A stretch of 64,000 nucleotides of DNA from Codonopsis lanceolata (Eukaryota; Streptophyta; Magnoliopsida; Asterales; Campanulaceae): contig CM028379.1 of the NCBI GenBank assembly GCA_013146195.2, positions 62,627,631 to 62,691,630 of the forward strand. The letters are read 5' to 3'. Every line of letters begins with the position of its first letter. Position 1 is the stretch's first letter. The position numbers and the translations under genes are program-made. The notes under the pieces are model-generated. The model did not search any database, was not told the origin of the DNA, and saw only the letters and a program-made list of their open reading frames with translations. This document shows, in pieces, positions 32,335 through 43,877 of the stretch.

Positions 32335-32924
32335 CAAGGTTCTAAAAATCGCTAGGCGCTAGGCGCTAGCGCTAGAGCTGGGGATCTATACGGGGCCTAG
32401 GCGGGTCGAGAAATAAGACATAATATCTGATTTTTAATATATTTTTTTATTATAACCTAATTATTAAACATAATTTTTTAAATTATACTAATACTAAATA
32501 TCACCTAATAATTTAAAAGTAATAATTACATTATGGTGTTAAATTTTAAAGGTAAAATTAGAAATTTAATATCATCTACGGTTCAAAATATTACAAAAAT
32601 AGTCAACAGTTCAATTATCCATAGGTCCGTTGACAATTACAAATTTACAAAAATAATTTAATAATTTTAAATTGATATTTATTATTATTATTATTTTAAA
32701 AACCCAAAATGACATTATTTAGGGCCAAAATTTTTAAAAAAACTAAAAAAATAGGAAAAATCAGCAGTTGGCCGCCTAGCCCGCCTAGAGCGCCTAGCCC
32801 GCCTAGTCGGGCGCCTAGAGCGCCTAGCCGCCTAGCCGATTTTTTCGCCGATTTGCCAAATTTATAGGCGTCGGGGTGGCGCCTAGCGCCTAGGCGCCCG
32901 CCTAGGCCGATTTTTAGAACACTG
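32335..32924. mobile_element. non-autonomous hAT-like element with CCTAGGCGCC-type subterminal repeats
   Basis: TIRs CAAGGTTCTAAAAATCG / CGATTTTTAGAACACTG, 590 bp, with the 8-bp TSD ATATATAC on both sides (32327-32334 and 32925-32932). Both subterminal regions are packed with short GC-rich motifs (GGCGCTAG, GCCTAGGCGG, CGCCTAGCCCGCC) in an otherwise AT-rich element, likely transposase-binding repeats. No coding capacity. Confidence 0.88.
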
Positions 32925-32977
32925 ATATATACTAAAAAATGGATTTTTGTTTGCGTGAAACGGAGGAATATAAATAT

Positions 32978-35034
32978 TAGGGGTGAGACCCACCCATGAG
33001 CCCATACCATGTGCAGTGTATGCCCGGCCGTTGCCCATGGGCCGATACATAGTCTTTGGGCTTCGAGATGTTAGATGCCCACGGGCTCGGGCACACCCGG
33101 GCCTTCAAGTTCTAATGCCCATCTAAGCCCGGCCCGGCCCATCATCACATTATGTTTTAAAATTATAAATATATTATAATTAATTAATTATACCATGACA
33201 GTAATAATTAATTAATTGTTACTGCTACCTGCCTACCTTCGTTAATTATATTGTTATATAGTTACTAGTCAATTATAATATTATATTATTATATAGTGAT
33301 TAAGTGATATACCAAATTACCAATACAAATAGCCAAAACTCAAACAAAAGGCAAAGTAAAACTTTGAAACCCTAAAACAGTAAAACCTAAAACAAATCGA
33401 CTGCTACTTGCCTTTCTTCGTTCCTTCGATAGCTCTACCTGCCTACGTTCGTTCCTTCGGCTCTATTAGTCTATTATATAATTATATAATACATAATGTA
33501 ATTTTTGTGTATAGTCACAGTTTGGATTTGGAGGAACTAGGTGAGTAGGTGTGTGGGTCCCAATGAGCACAATAATAAGCTAGAAGGGGGGGGGTTGAAT
33601 AGCTTATTAACACTTTAAAACTTTTAAAGTAAGTTCCTTGAAAGTTACTTGCAATCTATGAAAAGAATCAAGTAGCGGAAGACCTTCAAGAAAATTGTTC
33701 CAGGTCTGCCGATAAGGACTACCGGTAGACCTTTTACAGATTACTTAAGTTCTGCTGAAATGGATGAAGTAAACAATGAAACTGAGCAGTTCAATAATTA
33801 AACAGACAGAAGGAAATAACACAATAATTTTGGGATGGTTCACACTTAATGAGTGCTACGTCCACCACCAAGGCAGTCAACCTTGGATTTAAATTGTGCA
33901 CTATGTTTTCCACTTAGATCAATTACAAAGAATATCCCTAATGGATCGTGTACAAAATATTGACTTGTGTTTGGGTCTAGGGAATTAAATATCTGTAAAT
34001 ACAAGATATTTAATTCGTGCAGAAGTATAGTTAATGGAAGTAAACAACAAGAAGAATAAAACAATAAATGTTGAAGAGCAGCTTCTTGTTGTTGACGAGG
34101 ACTTCTAGATCTGTTGAGGATCTATTGAATTGCACTGAGCTGAAAGACTTGGAGTTCTGTAGATTCAGAGCAATTCTTTAGGTGTTCGATTGATTCTGTA
34201 CAGTTATCTCTGTGTTCCAGTCTTCAATGGCAGTATTTAAAGCAGGTGCACTTCAAAAGATCCGTTGGAGAAGACGAAGACTTCAACAGCTCTTTTCATA
34301 AATGCATTAAATGCATGGGGCTGTCAGTCAAGGAATTTCGTCTTCACAGATAACTAGAGCAGATAATCATTTCTGAGATCTTCAAAAGGTGGGCGATTTG
34401 GTGTCCGATCGAGATGAAGCGAAAGTAGGGGATGCGCTTTCTTGCTCGACTAAAAGTATTCTGCTGAAAGTTGCTTTCGGCGGCTTGACATGTCGAGAAA
34501 AGACTTGGATTAATTCAAATATCAAATGGGAATAAGTTTGAATTAATCCGCCTAGCTTTGATCCGGAGAGGACACGTAGAAGCGCATCACCGGACACGAG
34601 GTCTACCGATCTTAAGCTTTGAGCAGGTCTTCCGGTGAAGCAGAGAAGTGGTCTTCCGATGTTCCTGAAAAGGTCCTACAAAAACTATACAAGGCAAAGT
34701 TCTATACACAGTTGCCACGCTAATCGATACGCAGCCCGATTAGCCACTGAAGTATAAAACTAAAGTAATGTACTGATCAGATATAAATTTAACATAAGAA
34801 TCAACAAGGTGCCATGGTTCAGGTTCAGCTGCCAAGACTTAAAATTATGTGTAATTTTAAAAACATGAAAATCAATCAGAGAGCCCATCTAAGCCCGTGC
34901 CTGTTCAATGCCCGTTCACTGATGCCCGTGGGCTTATCTATGGTACTGGGCTTTTTAAAATGATGTCCGCTGCCATATGGGCCTATACTGGGCATTACCA
35001 ATGCCCGCAGGCTTAGGGCCCATGCACACCCCTA
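32978..35034. mobile_element. non-autonomous hAT element, split by a solo LTR
   Basis: TAGGGGTGAGACC at the left and GCACACCCCTA at the right, with the 8-bp TSD ATAAATAT at both borders (32970-32977 and 35035-35042). Subterminal regions are rich in GCCCGGGC/GGGCCCAT motifs. A solo copia LTR (33,552-34,806) lies inside; without it the element is about 800 bp. The segment at 33,340-33,540 looks like a non-coding leader, and no transposase is present. Confidence 0.88.
33552..34806 (-). mobile_element. solo copia (Sirevirus-like) LTR, 1,255 bp
   Basis: Same family as the LTR at 11,542-12,760, with the same borders TGTGGGTCCC...GAATCAACA and same orientation. The 5-bp TSD AGGTG is present on both sides (33547-33551 and 34807-34811). 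No internal sequence is attached, so this is a solo LTR inserted into the hAT element. Confidence 0.93.
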
Positions 35035-35104
35035 ATAAATATTGACGAAAGCCGTTAATGAACCAAAGGTTGGCCATGGCCTTCCTACACTTTTACTGAT
35101 ATGC

Positions 35105-35930
35105 AAATCACCCCTTTAAAAAAATGATTATAACCTTTTTTTTTTAAATAATGTCTTGGCAGTTGCCCCACTCCCTGATTTTTTTGGGAGAAATTTAGGC
35201 CAGTCTCCTGTGATGAAATGTTAACCAAAAAAGTCCAAGATATTTGTTTTAAACTGCTAAAGTATACTTTGGGGGAGAGAATGATGAAAATACTCCTAAA
35301 CAAAAGGCGTGTGCACAAAACTGTCATCCAAATTTGGGTATCGCAATGCACAATTAAAGTCTGTAAAAAATTTGGGCATCACAATTCAAAAATCTTCGCC
35401 CATGTTTGGGCATCACAATGCAAATTTTGGGCCTCGCAATGCACAATTGAAGTCTGAAAACGAAATTTAAGGGTGTTCGTTGTCAGTTTTGAAATAGATG
35501 CACTAGTAGAAATTAAAAAATTGAGGACTTTTCTGTTGGCATGACTTTACTTTTGAAACCCGGATGAGCCACTGGACCCACAATTTGTCTTCATTTTAAG
35601 GCAAAAAATGTTTGTTTAAGCACTGTTTTGGGTTTCGAAAGTTTTTGGGATGCCCACTTTTTGCTTCAGAAGCATTGCAATGCCCAAATTCGAAACGAGA
35701 TTTTTGCATTGCGTTACCCAAATTTTGACAGACTTCAATTGTGTATTTTGATGCCCAAATTTTGCATTGCGATGCCCAAACTTTGACAGACTTCAATTGT
35801 GCATTGCGATGCCCAATTTTGGGCAAGGACTTTGTCCGTGCACCTTTTCCTCATTAAGGGTATCTTCGTTATTCCCCCCCCCCCAAAAGTAGGAAACCTA
35901 GGCGGTTATAATTTCACAAAAGGGGACCGA
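35105..35930. mobile_element. large inverted-repeat (foldback) element, no coding
   Basis: Left end CCCCTTTAAAAAAATGATTATAACC-like and right end GGTTATAATTTCACAAAAGGGG are inverted. Inner arms carry repeated motifs in opposite orientations: GCAATGCACAATTGAAGTCTG on the left and its complement on the right, plus TTTGGGCATCGC-type repeats. The borders are approximate and no TSD was read. Confidence 0.65.
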
Positions 35931-36074
35931 CCCGCAATTAATCTTTTTTGTTGTTGTTGATATGGTTATACTTGGTGAATTATTTACTGTATGCTTACAT
36001 CTTTTTTCAAATTAATGAGATATATTGCGTTAAAACTTCTCATAATTGACAGTTTATGCTGTAATTTTTTTTAA

Positions 36075-36240
36075 GAGGTGGTCTCCTGTAAGACGGTCTT
36101 ACGGATCCTTATCCGTAAGACGGAGCCCCATTTAAAAATTTATGGGTCATAATAAATAAATAATATGTTACAAAATTTTGTAAAAGATAATTAGGTGAAA
36201 AATGGTTCACAAAAAAACACTTACGGTTTAGAATAGAATT
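36075..36240. repeat. fragment of a GTAAGACGGTCTTAC-type dispersed repeat
   Basis: Contains GTAAGACGGTCTTACGG and TCCGTAAGACGG, text found in a common dispersed repeat of several eudicot genomes. A diverged relative (CTTACGAATTTAGGATCCATAAGACCATCC) occurs near 47,155-47,195. Full borders are not resolved. Confidence 0.45.
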
Positions 36241-36316
36241 TAGCATGCTGGTCTAAGGGTCAAAACTCCTTAGCGCTTTTTTTTTTAATGTTTTATTGCC
36301 AAAGATGTGTCATTGT

Positions 36317-37623
36317 GCTCCGGTGCCCCTGCACTTTTAAGGTTTACCACCGAAATTCTTATGTTTCTCATGTTTTATTATAATTCTCATTAAAATACAA
36401 AGTAATACTCTTAATATTAAAAAGTGACACATTTAATACGAAAGTGACACTCTTAATACTAAAAAGTGACACTTTTAATACTAAAAAGTAACATATTTAA
36501 TACTTGACGGACCTTAATGGACTTTAACGAAATGCTAAATGACACGTTTAAAGCCAAACGTGATACATTGAAAAGACAAAAGTGACATATTTTAAGGTTG
36601 AAAGTGACACTATAAAGGGAAATTTATTATAATTCTCATTAAAATTCAAATTAATACTCTTAATACTAAAAAGTAACACTTTTAATACTAAAAAGTGACA
36701 CTCTGAATACTAAAAAGTGACACATTTAATACTAAAAAGTGACGCTCTTAATATTAAAAAGTGACACTCTTAATACTAAAAAGTAACACATTTAATACTA
36801 AAAAATGTTACTTTAAAACTAATGTTGACTGCTAAAAGCGACAGATTTAATACTAAAACTTGACATTTTAATGTTAAAAAGTGACACATTTAATATTAAC
36901 AGTGTCACTTTATAGTATAACATGTGTCACTTTTGGCCTTAGAAGTGCCATTTTACATATTTAATGAAAATTATAATTTTTTCCTAAAAAATTATTACTT
37001 TTTGGGCTTAAATATATCACTTTTAGTTTTAAATATGTTACTTTCACTTTGAAAAATGTCTCATTTTTTTTAAAAATAAAAATCATTACCTTTGACATTA
37101 AAGTGTTATTTTATAACATTAAAAGTGTCATTTTTTTAGAATTAAATGTGTTACTTTTTAACATTGAAAATATCACGTTTTAGTATTAAATGTGTCACTT
37201 TTGGCAGTCAACGTTAGTTTTAAAGTGACACTTTTTAGTATTAAATGTGTCACTTTTTAGTATTAAAAGTGTCACTTTTTAGTATTCAGCGTGTCATTTT
37301 TGTAGTAATAAGAGTGTCACTTTTTAGTATTAAGACTGTTATTTTTTAGTATTAAATGTGTTATTTTTTAGTATTAAGAGTGTTACTTTGTATTTTAATA
37401 AGAATTATAATAAATTTTCATTTATAGTCACTTTTAACATTAAAATGTGTCACTTTTGTGTTTTTAATGTGTAATTTAGTATTTCGTCAAAATCTGTTAG
37501 GATCTGTCAAGTATCCCAAGGCAATTGATGCTAATAACGGATGGCTAACGGAGCTGACAAAGAATTAAACTGCAAGGCGTGGGAATTCGGCGGCAAATAT
37601 TGAAAGTGGAGGGGCACCGGAGC
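36317..37623. mobile_element. 1.3-kb foldback element with GTGACAC/GTGTCAC repeat arms
   Basis: Ends GCTCCGGTGCCCC and GGGGCACCGGAGC are exact inverted copies, and the match extends inward (TTTACCACCGAAATT against TTTGCCGCCGAATT). Left arm: repeated TTTAATACTAAAAAGTGACAC. Right arm: the complement, GTGTCACTTTTTAGTATTAAA. The whole element is one large hairpin of simple-repeat-like units. The right terminal 120 bp resembles 6,245-6,420. No open frame is present. Confidence 0.8.
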
Positions 37624-37654
37624 AAATAGAGGAAACACTACTAGAAACAGTGCC

Positions 37655-38290
37655 TTCAGCGACGGAATTTTTAGCGACGGAAATTTTCCGTCGCTAATTA
37701 GCGACGGAATTTTACCTTTAGCGACGGAATTTTGCATCAGCGACGGAATTGACCATCAGCGACGGAATTTATCAGACGATTTTCCGTCGCTGAAGGCCAC
37801 CTTTAGCGACGGAATCAGCGACGAATTAATCATTAGCTTAATTGAACATCAGCGACGGATTTATCAGCGACGGAATTTTCCGTCGCTAAATTCACCTTTA
37901 GCGACGAATTTTCCGTCGCTGAATATTTCAGAAATTAATTTCGATTTTATTTCATTTAAAAATTCCGTCGCTAAAGTAGCGAAATTTTTCGCTAAAGGCT
38001 TAAAATTGACTTTCAGCGACGAAATTTCCGTCGCTAAAGGCTTTTAAAAATTAATTAAAATTGAATTTCAATGACGGAAAATTCGTCGCTAAAGGCGTTT
38101 AAATTTTAATTAAAATTGAATTTCAAAGACGGAAAATTCCGTCGCTAAAGGCTTTTAAAAATTAATTAAAATTGAATTTCAGCGACGGAAAATTCCGTCA
38201 CTAAAGGCATTTAAAATTTAATTAAAATTGAATTTCAGCGACGGAAAATTCCGTCGCTAAAGGCGTTTAAAATTGAATTTCCGTCACTGA
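37655..38290. repeat. left subterminal CACTA repeats
   Basis: Many copies of AGCGACGGAATTTT and its complement, often as a perfect palindrome AGCGACGGAAAATTCCGTCGCT split by TTTAAAATTAATTAAAATTG spacers of about 60 bp. Confidence 0.9.
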
Positions 38291-39050
38291 TAATGAAAAA
38301 TTAAATTGAATTCTAATTAATATAAAATATCAAAAATATATGAAATTAATTTGAAATTAAATTAAATTAATATTTGAAATGTTAATTTAATAATATAATA
38401 TCAATAATTAAAATGATTAGCATCAATATAATTACAAAAAATAAAACATTCAAATTACAACTTAACGTAACTTAACGTTAACTTAAATTGAAATTAAATT
38501 AAAATAATATTTGAAATGTTAATTTAATAATATAATATCAATAATTAAAATGATTAACATCAATATAATTACAAAAAATAAAACATTCACATTACAACTT
38601 AACTTAACGTAACGTAAACTTAAATTGAAATTAAATTGAAATTAAATTAAAATAATATTTGAAATGTTAATTTAATAATATAATATCAATAATTAAAATG
38701 ATTAGCATCAATATAATTACAAAAAATAAAACATTCACATTACAACTTAACTTAACTTAACTTAACGTAACTTAACGTAACGTAAACTTAAATTGAAATT
38801 AAATTAAATTAATATTTGAAATGTTAATTTAATAATATAATATCAATAATTAAAATGATTAGCATCAATATAATTACAAAAATTAAAACATTCATATTAC
38901 AACTTAACTTAATGTAACTTAACGTAACACACCGTTAACTTAAATTGAAATTAAATTAAATTAATATTTGAAATGTTAATTTAATAATATAATATCAATA
39001 ATTAAAATGATTAGCATCAATATAATTACAAAAATTAAAACATTCACATT
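38290..39050. repeat. about 165-bp AT-rich tandem repeat, about five copies
   Basis: Unit landmarks: AATATTTGAAATGTTAATTT, ATAATATCAATAATTAAAATG, ATTAGCATCAATATAATTAC, then TTACAACTTAAC with a variable run of CTTAA/CGTAA pentamers at the unit end. One further, diverged copy of the unit's central part appears at 42,340-42,405, after the pentamer, minisatellite and TTA blocks. Confidence 0.85.
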
Positions 39051-39051
39051 A

Positions 39052-39306
39052 CAACTTAACTTAAATTAACTTAACTTAACTTAACTTAACTTAACTTAAC
39101 TTAACTTAACGTAACGTAACTTAACTTAACTTAAACGTAACGTAACGTAACTTAACTTAACTTAGCTTAACGTAACGTAACTTAACTTAACTTAAACGTA
39201 ACTTAACTTAACTTAATGTAATGTAACTTAACTTAACTTAACTTAACTTAACTTAACTTAAGCTAACTTAACTTAGCTTAACTTAACTTAACTTAACGTA
39301 ACTTAA
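39052..39306. repeat. (CTTAA)n pentamer array, first block
   Basis: Runs of CTTAA mixed with CGTAA, AGCTTAA and AACGTAA variants. The pentamer appears to have expanded from the 3' end of the 165-bp unit. Confidence 0.9.
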
Positions 39307-39309
39307 CAT

Positions 39310-40728
39310 GAAAACACACTACGCCTATTGGCGAAATGGTATAATGGACTACGATGGGACCATTATAACATGAAAACACGTGACGGCTATTGGCGAAATG
39401 GTATAATGGAGTACGATGGACCATTATAACATGAAAACACGTTACGCCTATTAATGGTGAAATGTTATAATGGACTACGATGGAGCATTATAACATGAAA
39501 ACACGCTACGCCTATTGACGAAATGGTATAATGGAGTATGATGAACCATTATAACATGAAACACGATACATCTATTAGCGAAATGGTATAATGGAGTACG
39601 ATAGACCATTATAACATGAAAACATGCTACGCCTATTGACGAAATGGTATAATGGAGTACGATGGACCATTATAACATGAAACATGATACGTCTATTAGC
39701 GAAATGGTATAATGGAGTACGATAGACCATTATAACATGAAAACACGCTACGCCTATTGGCGAAATGGTATAATGGAGTACGATGGACCATTATAACATG
39801 AAACATGATACGTCTATTAGCGAAATGGTATAATGGAGTACGATAGACCATTATAACATGAAAACACGATACGCCTATTGGCGAAATGGTATAATGGAGT
39901 ACGATGGACCATTATAACATGAAACATGATACGTCTATTAGCGAAATGGTATAATGGAGTACGATAGACCATTATAACATGAAAACACGCTACGCCTATT
40001 GACGAAATGGTATAATGGAGTACGATGGACCATTATAACATGAAACATGATACGTCTATTAGCGAAATGGTATAATGGAGTACGATAGACCATTATAACA
40101 TGAAAACACGATACGCATTGGCGAAATGGTATAATGGAGTACGATGGACCATTATAACATGAAACATGATACGTCTATTAGCGAAATGGTATAATGGAGT
40201 ACGATAGACCATTATAACATGAAAACACGCTACGCTTATTGGCGAAATGGTATAATGGAGTACGATGGACCATTATAACATGAAACATGATACGTCTATT
40301 AGCGAAATGGTATAATGGAGTACGATAGACCATTATAACATGAAAAACACGCTACGCCTATTGGCGAAATGTTATAATATAGTACGATTGACCATTATAA
40401 CATGAAAACACGTTACGCCTATTAGCGAAATAGTACAATGGAGTACGATAGACCAATATAACATGAAAAACACGCTACGCCTGTTGGCGAAATGTTATAA
40501 TATAGTACGATTGATCATTATAATATGAAAACACGCGTTGGCTATTGGCGAAATGGTATAATGAAGTACGATGGACCATTATAAAATGAAAACACGTTGC
40601 GCCTATCAATGGCGAAATGTTATAATGGACTACGATGAACCATTATAACATGAAAACACGTTACGCCTATTGACAAAATGGTATAATGGAATACGATGGA
40701 CCATTATAACATGAAACACGATATGTAT
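39310..40728. repeat. 59-60-bp minisatellite in two alternating variants, about two dozen units
   Basis: Unit: ATGAAAACACG-CTACGCCTATTGGCGAAAT-GGTATAATGGAGTACGATGG-ACCATTATAAC. Variant B has ATGAAACATGATACGTCTAT-TAGCG and GATAGACC. Between about 39,520 and 40,340 A and B alternate strictly, giving a 119-bp higher-order unit. The edges are less regular. Another single unit lies at 41,613-41,680. Confidence 0.9.
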
Positions 40729-41612
40729 AACTTAACTTAGCGTAACATAACTTAACTTAGCTTAACGTAACATAACTTAACTTAAACGTAACGTAACTTA
40801 ACTTAACGTAACTTAACTTAACTTAACTTAACTTAACTTAAACGTAACGTAACTTAACTTCACTTAACTTAACTTAGATTAACGTAACATAACTTAACTT
40901 AACATAACTTAACTTAGCTTAACGTAACATAACTTAACTTAACATAACTTAACTTAGCTTAACGTAACATAACTTAACTTAAACGTAACTTAACTTAACT
41001 TAACTTAACTTAACTTAACTTAACTTAACTTAACTTAACGTAACGTAACTTAACTTAGCTTAAATGTAATGTAACTTAACCTAACTTAACTTAACTTAGC
41101 TTAACTTAACTTAGCTTAGCTTAACTTAACGTAACTTAGCTTAACTTAACTTAGCTTAACTTAACTTAACTTAACTTAACTTAACTTAACTTAACTTAAC
41201 TTAACTTAACTTAGCTTAGCTTAACTTAGCTTAACTTAACTTACCGTAACTTAACTTAAACGTAACTTAACTTAACTTAACTTAACTTAACTTAACTTAA
41301 CTTAGCTTAACTTAACTTAACTTAACTTAACTTAACTTAAACGTAACGTAACTTAACTTAACGTAACTTAACTTAACGTAACGTAACGTAACTTAACATA
41401 ACTTAACTTAATGTAACTTAACTTAACGTAACTTAACTTAACGTAACTGAACTTAACTTAACGTAACGTAACTTAACTTAGCTTGAACGTAATGTAGCTT
41501 AACTTAACTTAACTTAACTTAAACGTAACGTAACTTAACTTAACTTAGCTTAACTTAGCTTAACTTAACGTAACATAACTTAACTTAACTTAACTTAACA
41601 TAACGTAATTAT
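40728..41612. repeat. (CTTAA)n pentamer array, second block
   Basis: About 880 bp of CTTAA with CGTAA, CATAA and GCTTAA variants. It continues the first block on the other side of the minisatellite. Confidence 0.9.
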
Positions 41613-41677
41613 TACCATTATAACATGAAACACTATACGTCTATTAGCGAAATGGTATAATGGAGTACGATAGACCA

Positions 41678-41746
41678 TTATTATTATTGTTATTATTATT
41701 ATTATTATTATTATTGTTATTATTATTATTATTATTGTTATTATTA

Positions 41747-41835
<89 letters not shown>

Positions 41836-41921
41836 GTTATTATTATTGTTATTATTATTGTTATTATTATTGTTATTATTATTATTATTATTATTAATAT
41901 TATTATTATTAATATTATTAA

Positions 41922-41969
<48 letters not shown>

Positions 41970-42015
41970 ATATTATAAATATTATTAATATTATTATTAT
42001 TATTAATATTATTAA

Positions 42016-42052
<37 letters not shown>

Positions 42053-42101
42053 GTTATTGTTATTATTATTATTATTATTGTTATTATTATTGTTATTATT
42101 A

Positions 42102-42166
<65 letters not shown>

Positions 42167-42269
42167 GTTATTATTATTATTATTATTGTTGTTGTTATTA
42201 TTATTATTGTTGTTATTATTATTGTTGTTATTATTATTGTTGTTATTATTATTATTGTTATTATTATTA

Positions 42270-42313
<44 letters not shown>

Positions 42314-42315
42314 GA
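41678..42315. repeat. (TTA)n microsatellite, about 640 bp
   Basis: ATT/TTA trinucleotides with scattered TTG and AAT interruptions. The poly-Leu and poly-Ile open frames across it are artefacts. Confidence 0.97.
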
Positions 42316-42414
42316 TGCTAATTATTTTAATGAATGATATTATATTATTAAATTAATATTTCAAATATTAATTTAATAATAAAATATCATTTATTAAAAT
42401 GATTATACTATTTT

Positions 42415-43860
42415 CTATATATATATATATATATATATACAAAGGGATTTGGCGAAAATTTAAAACTCCCTCCACCGAAATATTAATATTACCGCCCAAA
42501 TTTTTTTTTCCCTCTTAAATCCCTAAATCAACCGCAGGGACCTCAAACCCATCCCCAAAAGAAAAAGCCGCTGAAATCGATCTCTCTCTCTCTCTCTCGC
42601 CTACTCCCTCCTTCTCCTGTAAATCGCCGACCCCTAACCCCAACCCTCGCCACCGGCACCAAATCGGTGAAATGGTATAATGGAAAGAAGACTCAGCCTC
42701 CTCCTCGTCTCATCTGCCATGACAGACCACCGGCACCAAATCGGCGAAGACTGAAGAACCAAATCGCCGCCGCCCTCGCTTCCATGACAGACCACGCTCA
42801 CCTCCAAATTCGAATCATCGTCATCTTAATCGTTCATTAAGATTCTGAGGTACTGATCCTGATGGGGTTTTTATGGGTTTGTTTCTAGGGTAAATTGTAT
42901 GGGTTTGTTTCTAGGGTTTTGGACTCGTGCTCTGTTTATTGAAAGTAGCGGTTTTTGATACTGGCAACCTGTTTGGTGTTGTGATGACGATGGTTAAGAT
43001 CTGGGCTGTTTTAAAATATTGTTGATTTTTGCATTTGTTTTGTTTTATTAGTTTTTGAGGAGTTTATTGTTTATTTGTGTTCGAGAATAACTCGGGGTTT
43101 GGATTTTGAACACTAATTGCAGGAGAGGGTTAACACCGTGATAAGCGGACCTGTTCATCTCTGCTGAAATTTGTGTTATGATCACATTTGCAAACATTGG
43201 TGTTTTTGAACAGTTTGATTTTTTGCTTTGTGGTGATTGTAAATGTCAACTTTTGATGGTGGCGAGATTGTGATTCTGTTTTTTATGGCTCGCGCAGGAT
43301 GCTGTAGATATTGATTTTGAGAAGTCTAGTTTTTGTTGTTGGTGTTTGGTTGGATTTGGCTTAAAACTGATGTCTGGAAATGTCTGATTTTCTGAACGTT
43401 TTGTATTGGTCTGTGACAAAATCAGCCCCTGTTGGCGGCTTTTTCTCGGTTTTAATGAAATTGCTATTTTTTAATTTTTTTTTGCATTTATTTAGTTGAC
43501 TTGCGTGGGTTTGGTAATGTCTAATTGAGTAAAGTAATACACTTGGTGCATACCGCACTGTATGCTGTTATGCCTTTTCAGGTTTTTATTGTATTGGAGT
43601 TGTTCCAGTAATCTTGTTTAGTGTAATTGTTAACAATGCTGCCCTAGCTCCTACATATAGATTAATTTTAGCATGATATCAGACACTCTGGTTCCATTGG
43701 TATGTAGAACACCGAGTTACAGTTATACATTAGTTTGTTTGGTTGCAACTGCTTTGTGATTTGGACCTTAAGGGTCTGTGGTGCTGTGACCTGTTTCCTT
43801 TACTTGGATTTTCACATTTGCTGATATTATTGACTGCCTCTGTAATGATATCAATTGTAC
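42415..43860 (+). promoter_or_regulatory. leader-like segment retained in the CACTA element
   Basis: After a (TA)n run comes a CT-rich stretch (42,575-42,625), then a GC-rich stretch ending GATTCTGAGG-TACTGATCC near 42,850 (possible 5'UTR exon and donor), then T-rich intron-like sequence. This resembles the promoter and 5'UTR of an autonomous element's gene. At 42,667 it contains GGTGAAATGGTATAATGG, matching the minisatellite unit. No coding exon follows. Confidence 0.4.
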
Positions 43861-43877
43861 ATTAGTAAGCTTGTAGC

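Noticed and set aside
39310..40728. CRISPR-like or promoter array (TATAATGG in each unit)
   Set aside because: Continuous minisatellite in a plant transposon; the bacterial-type box is coincidental.
41660..42356. Open frames encoding poly-Leu and poly-Ile
   Set aside because: They are translations of the (TTA)n microsatellite; no real gene.
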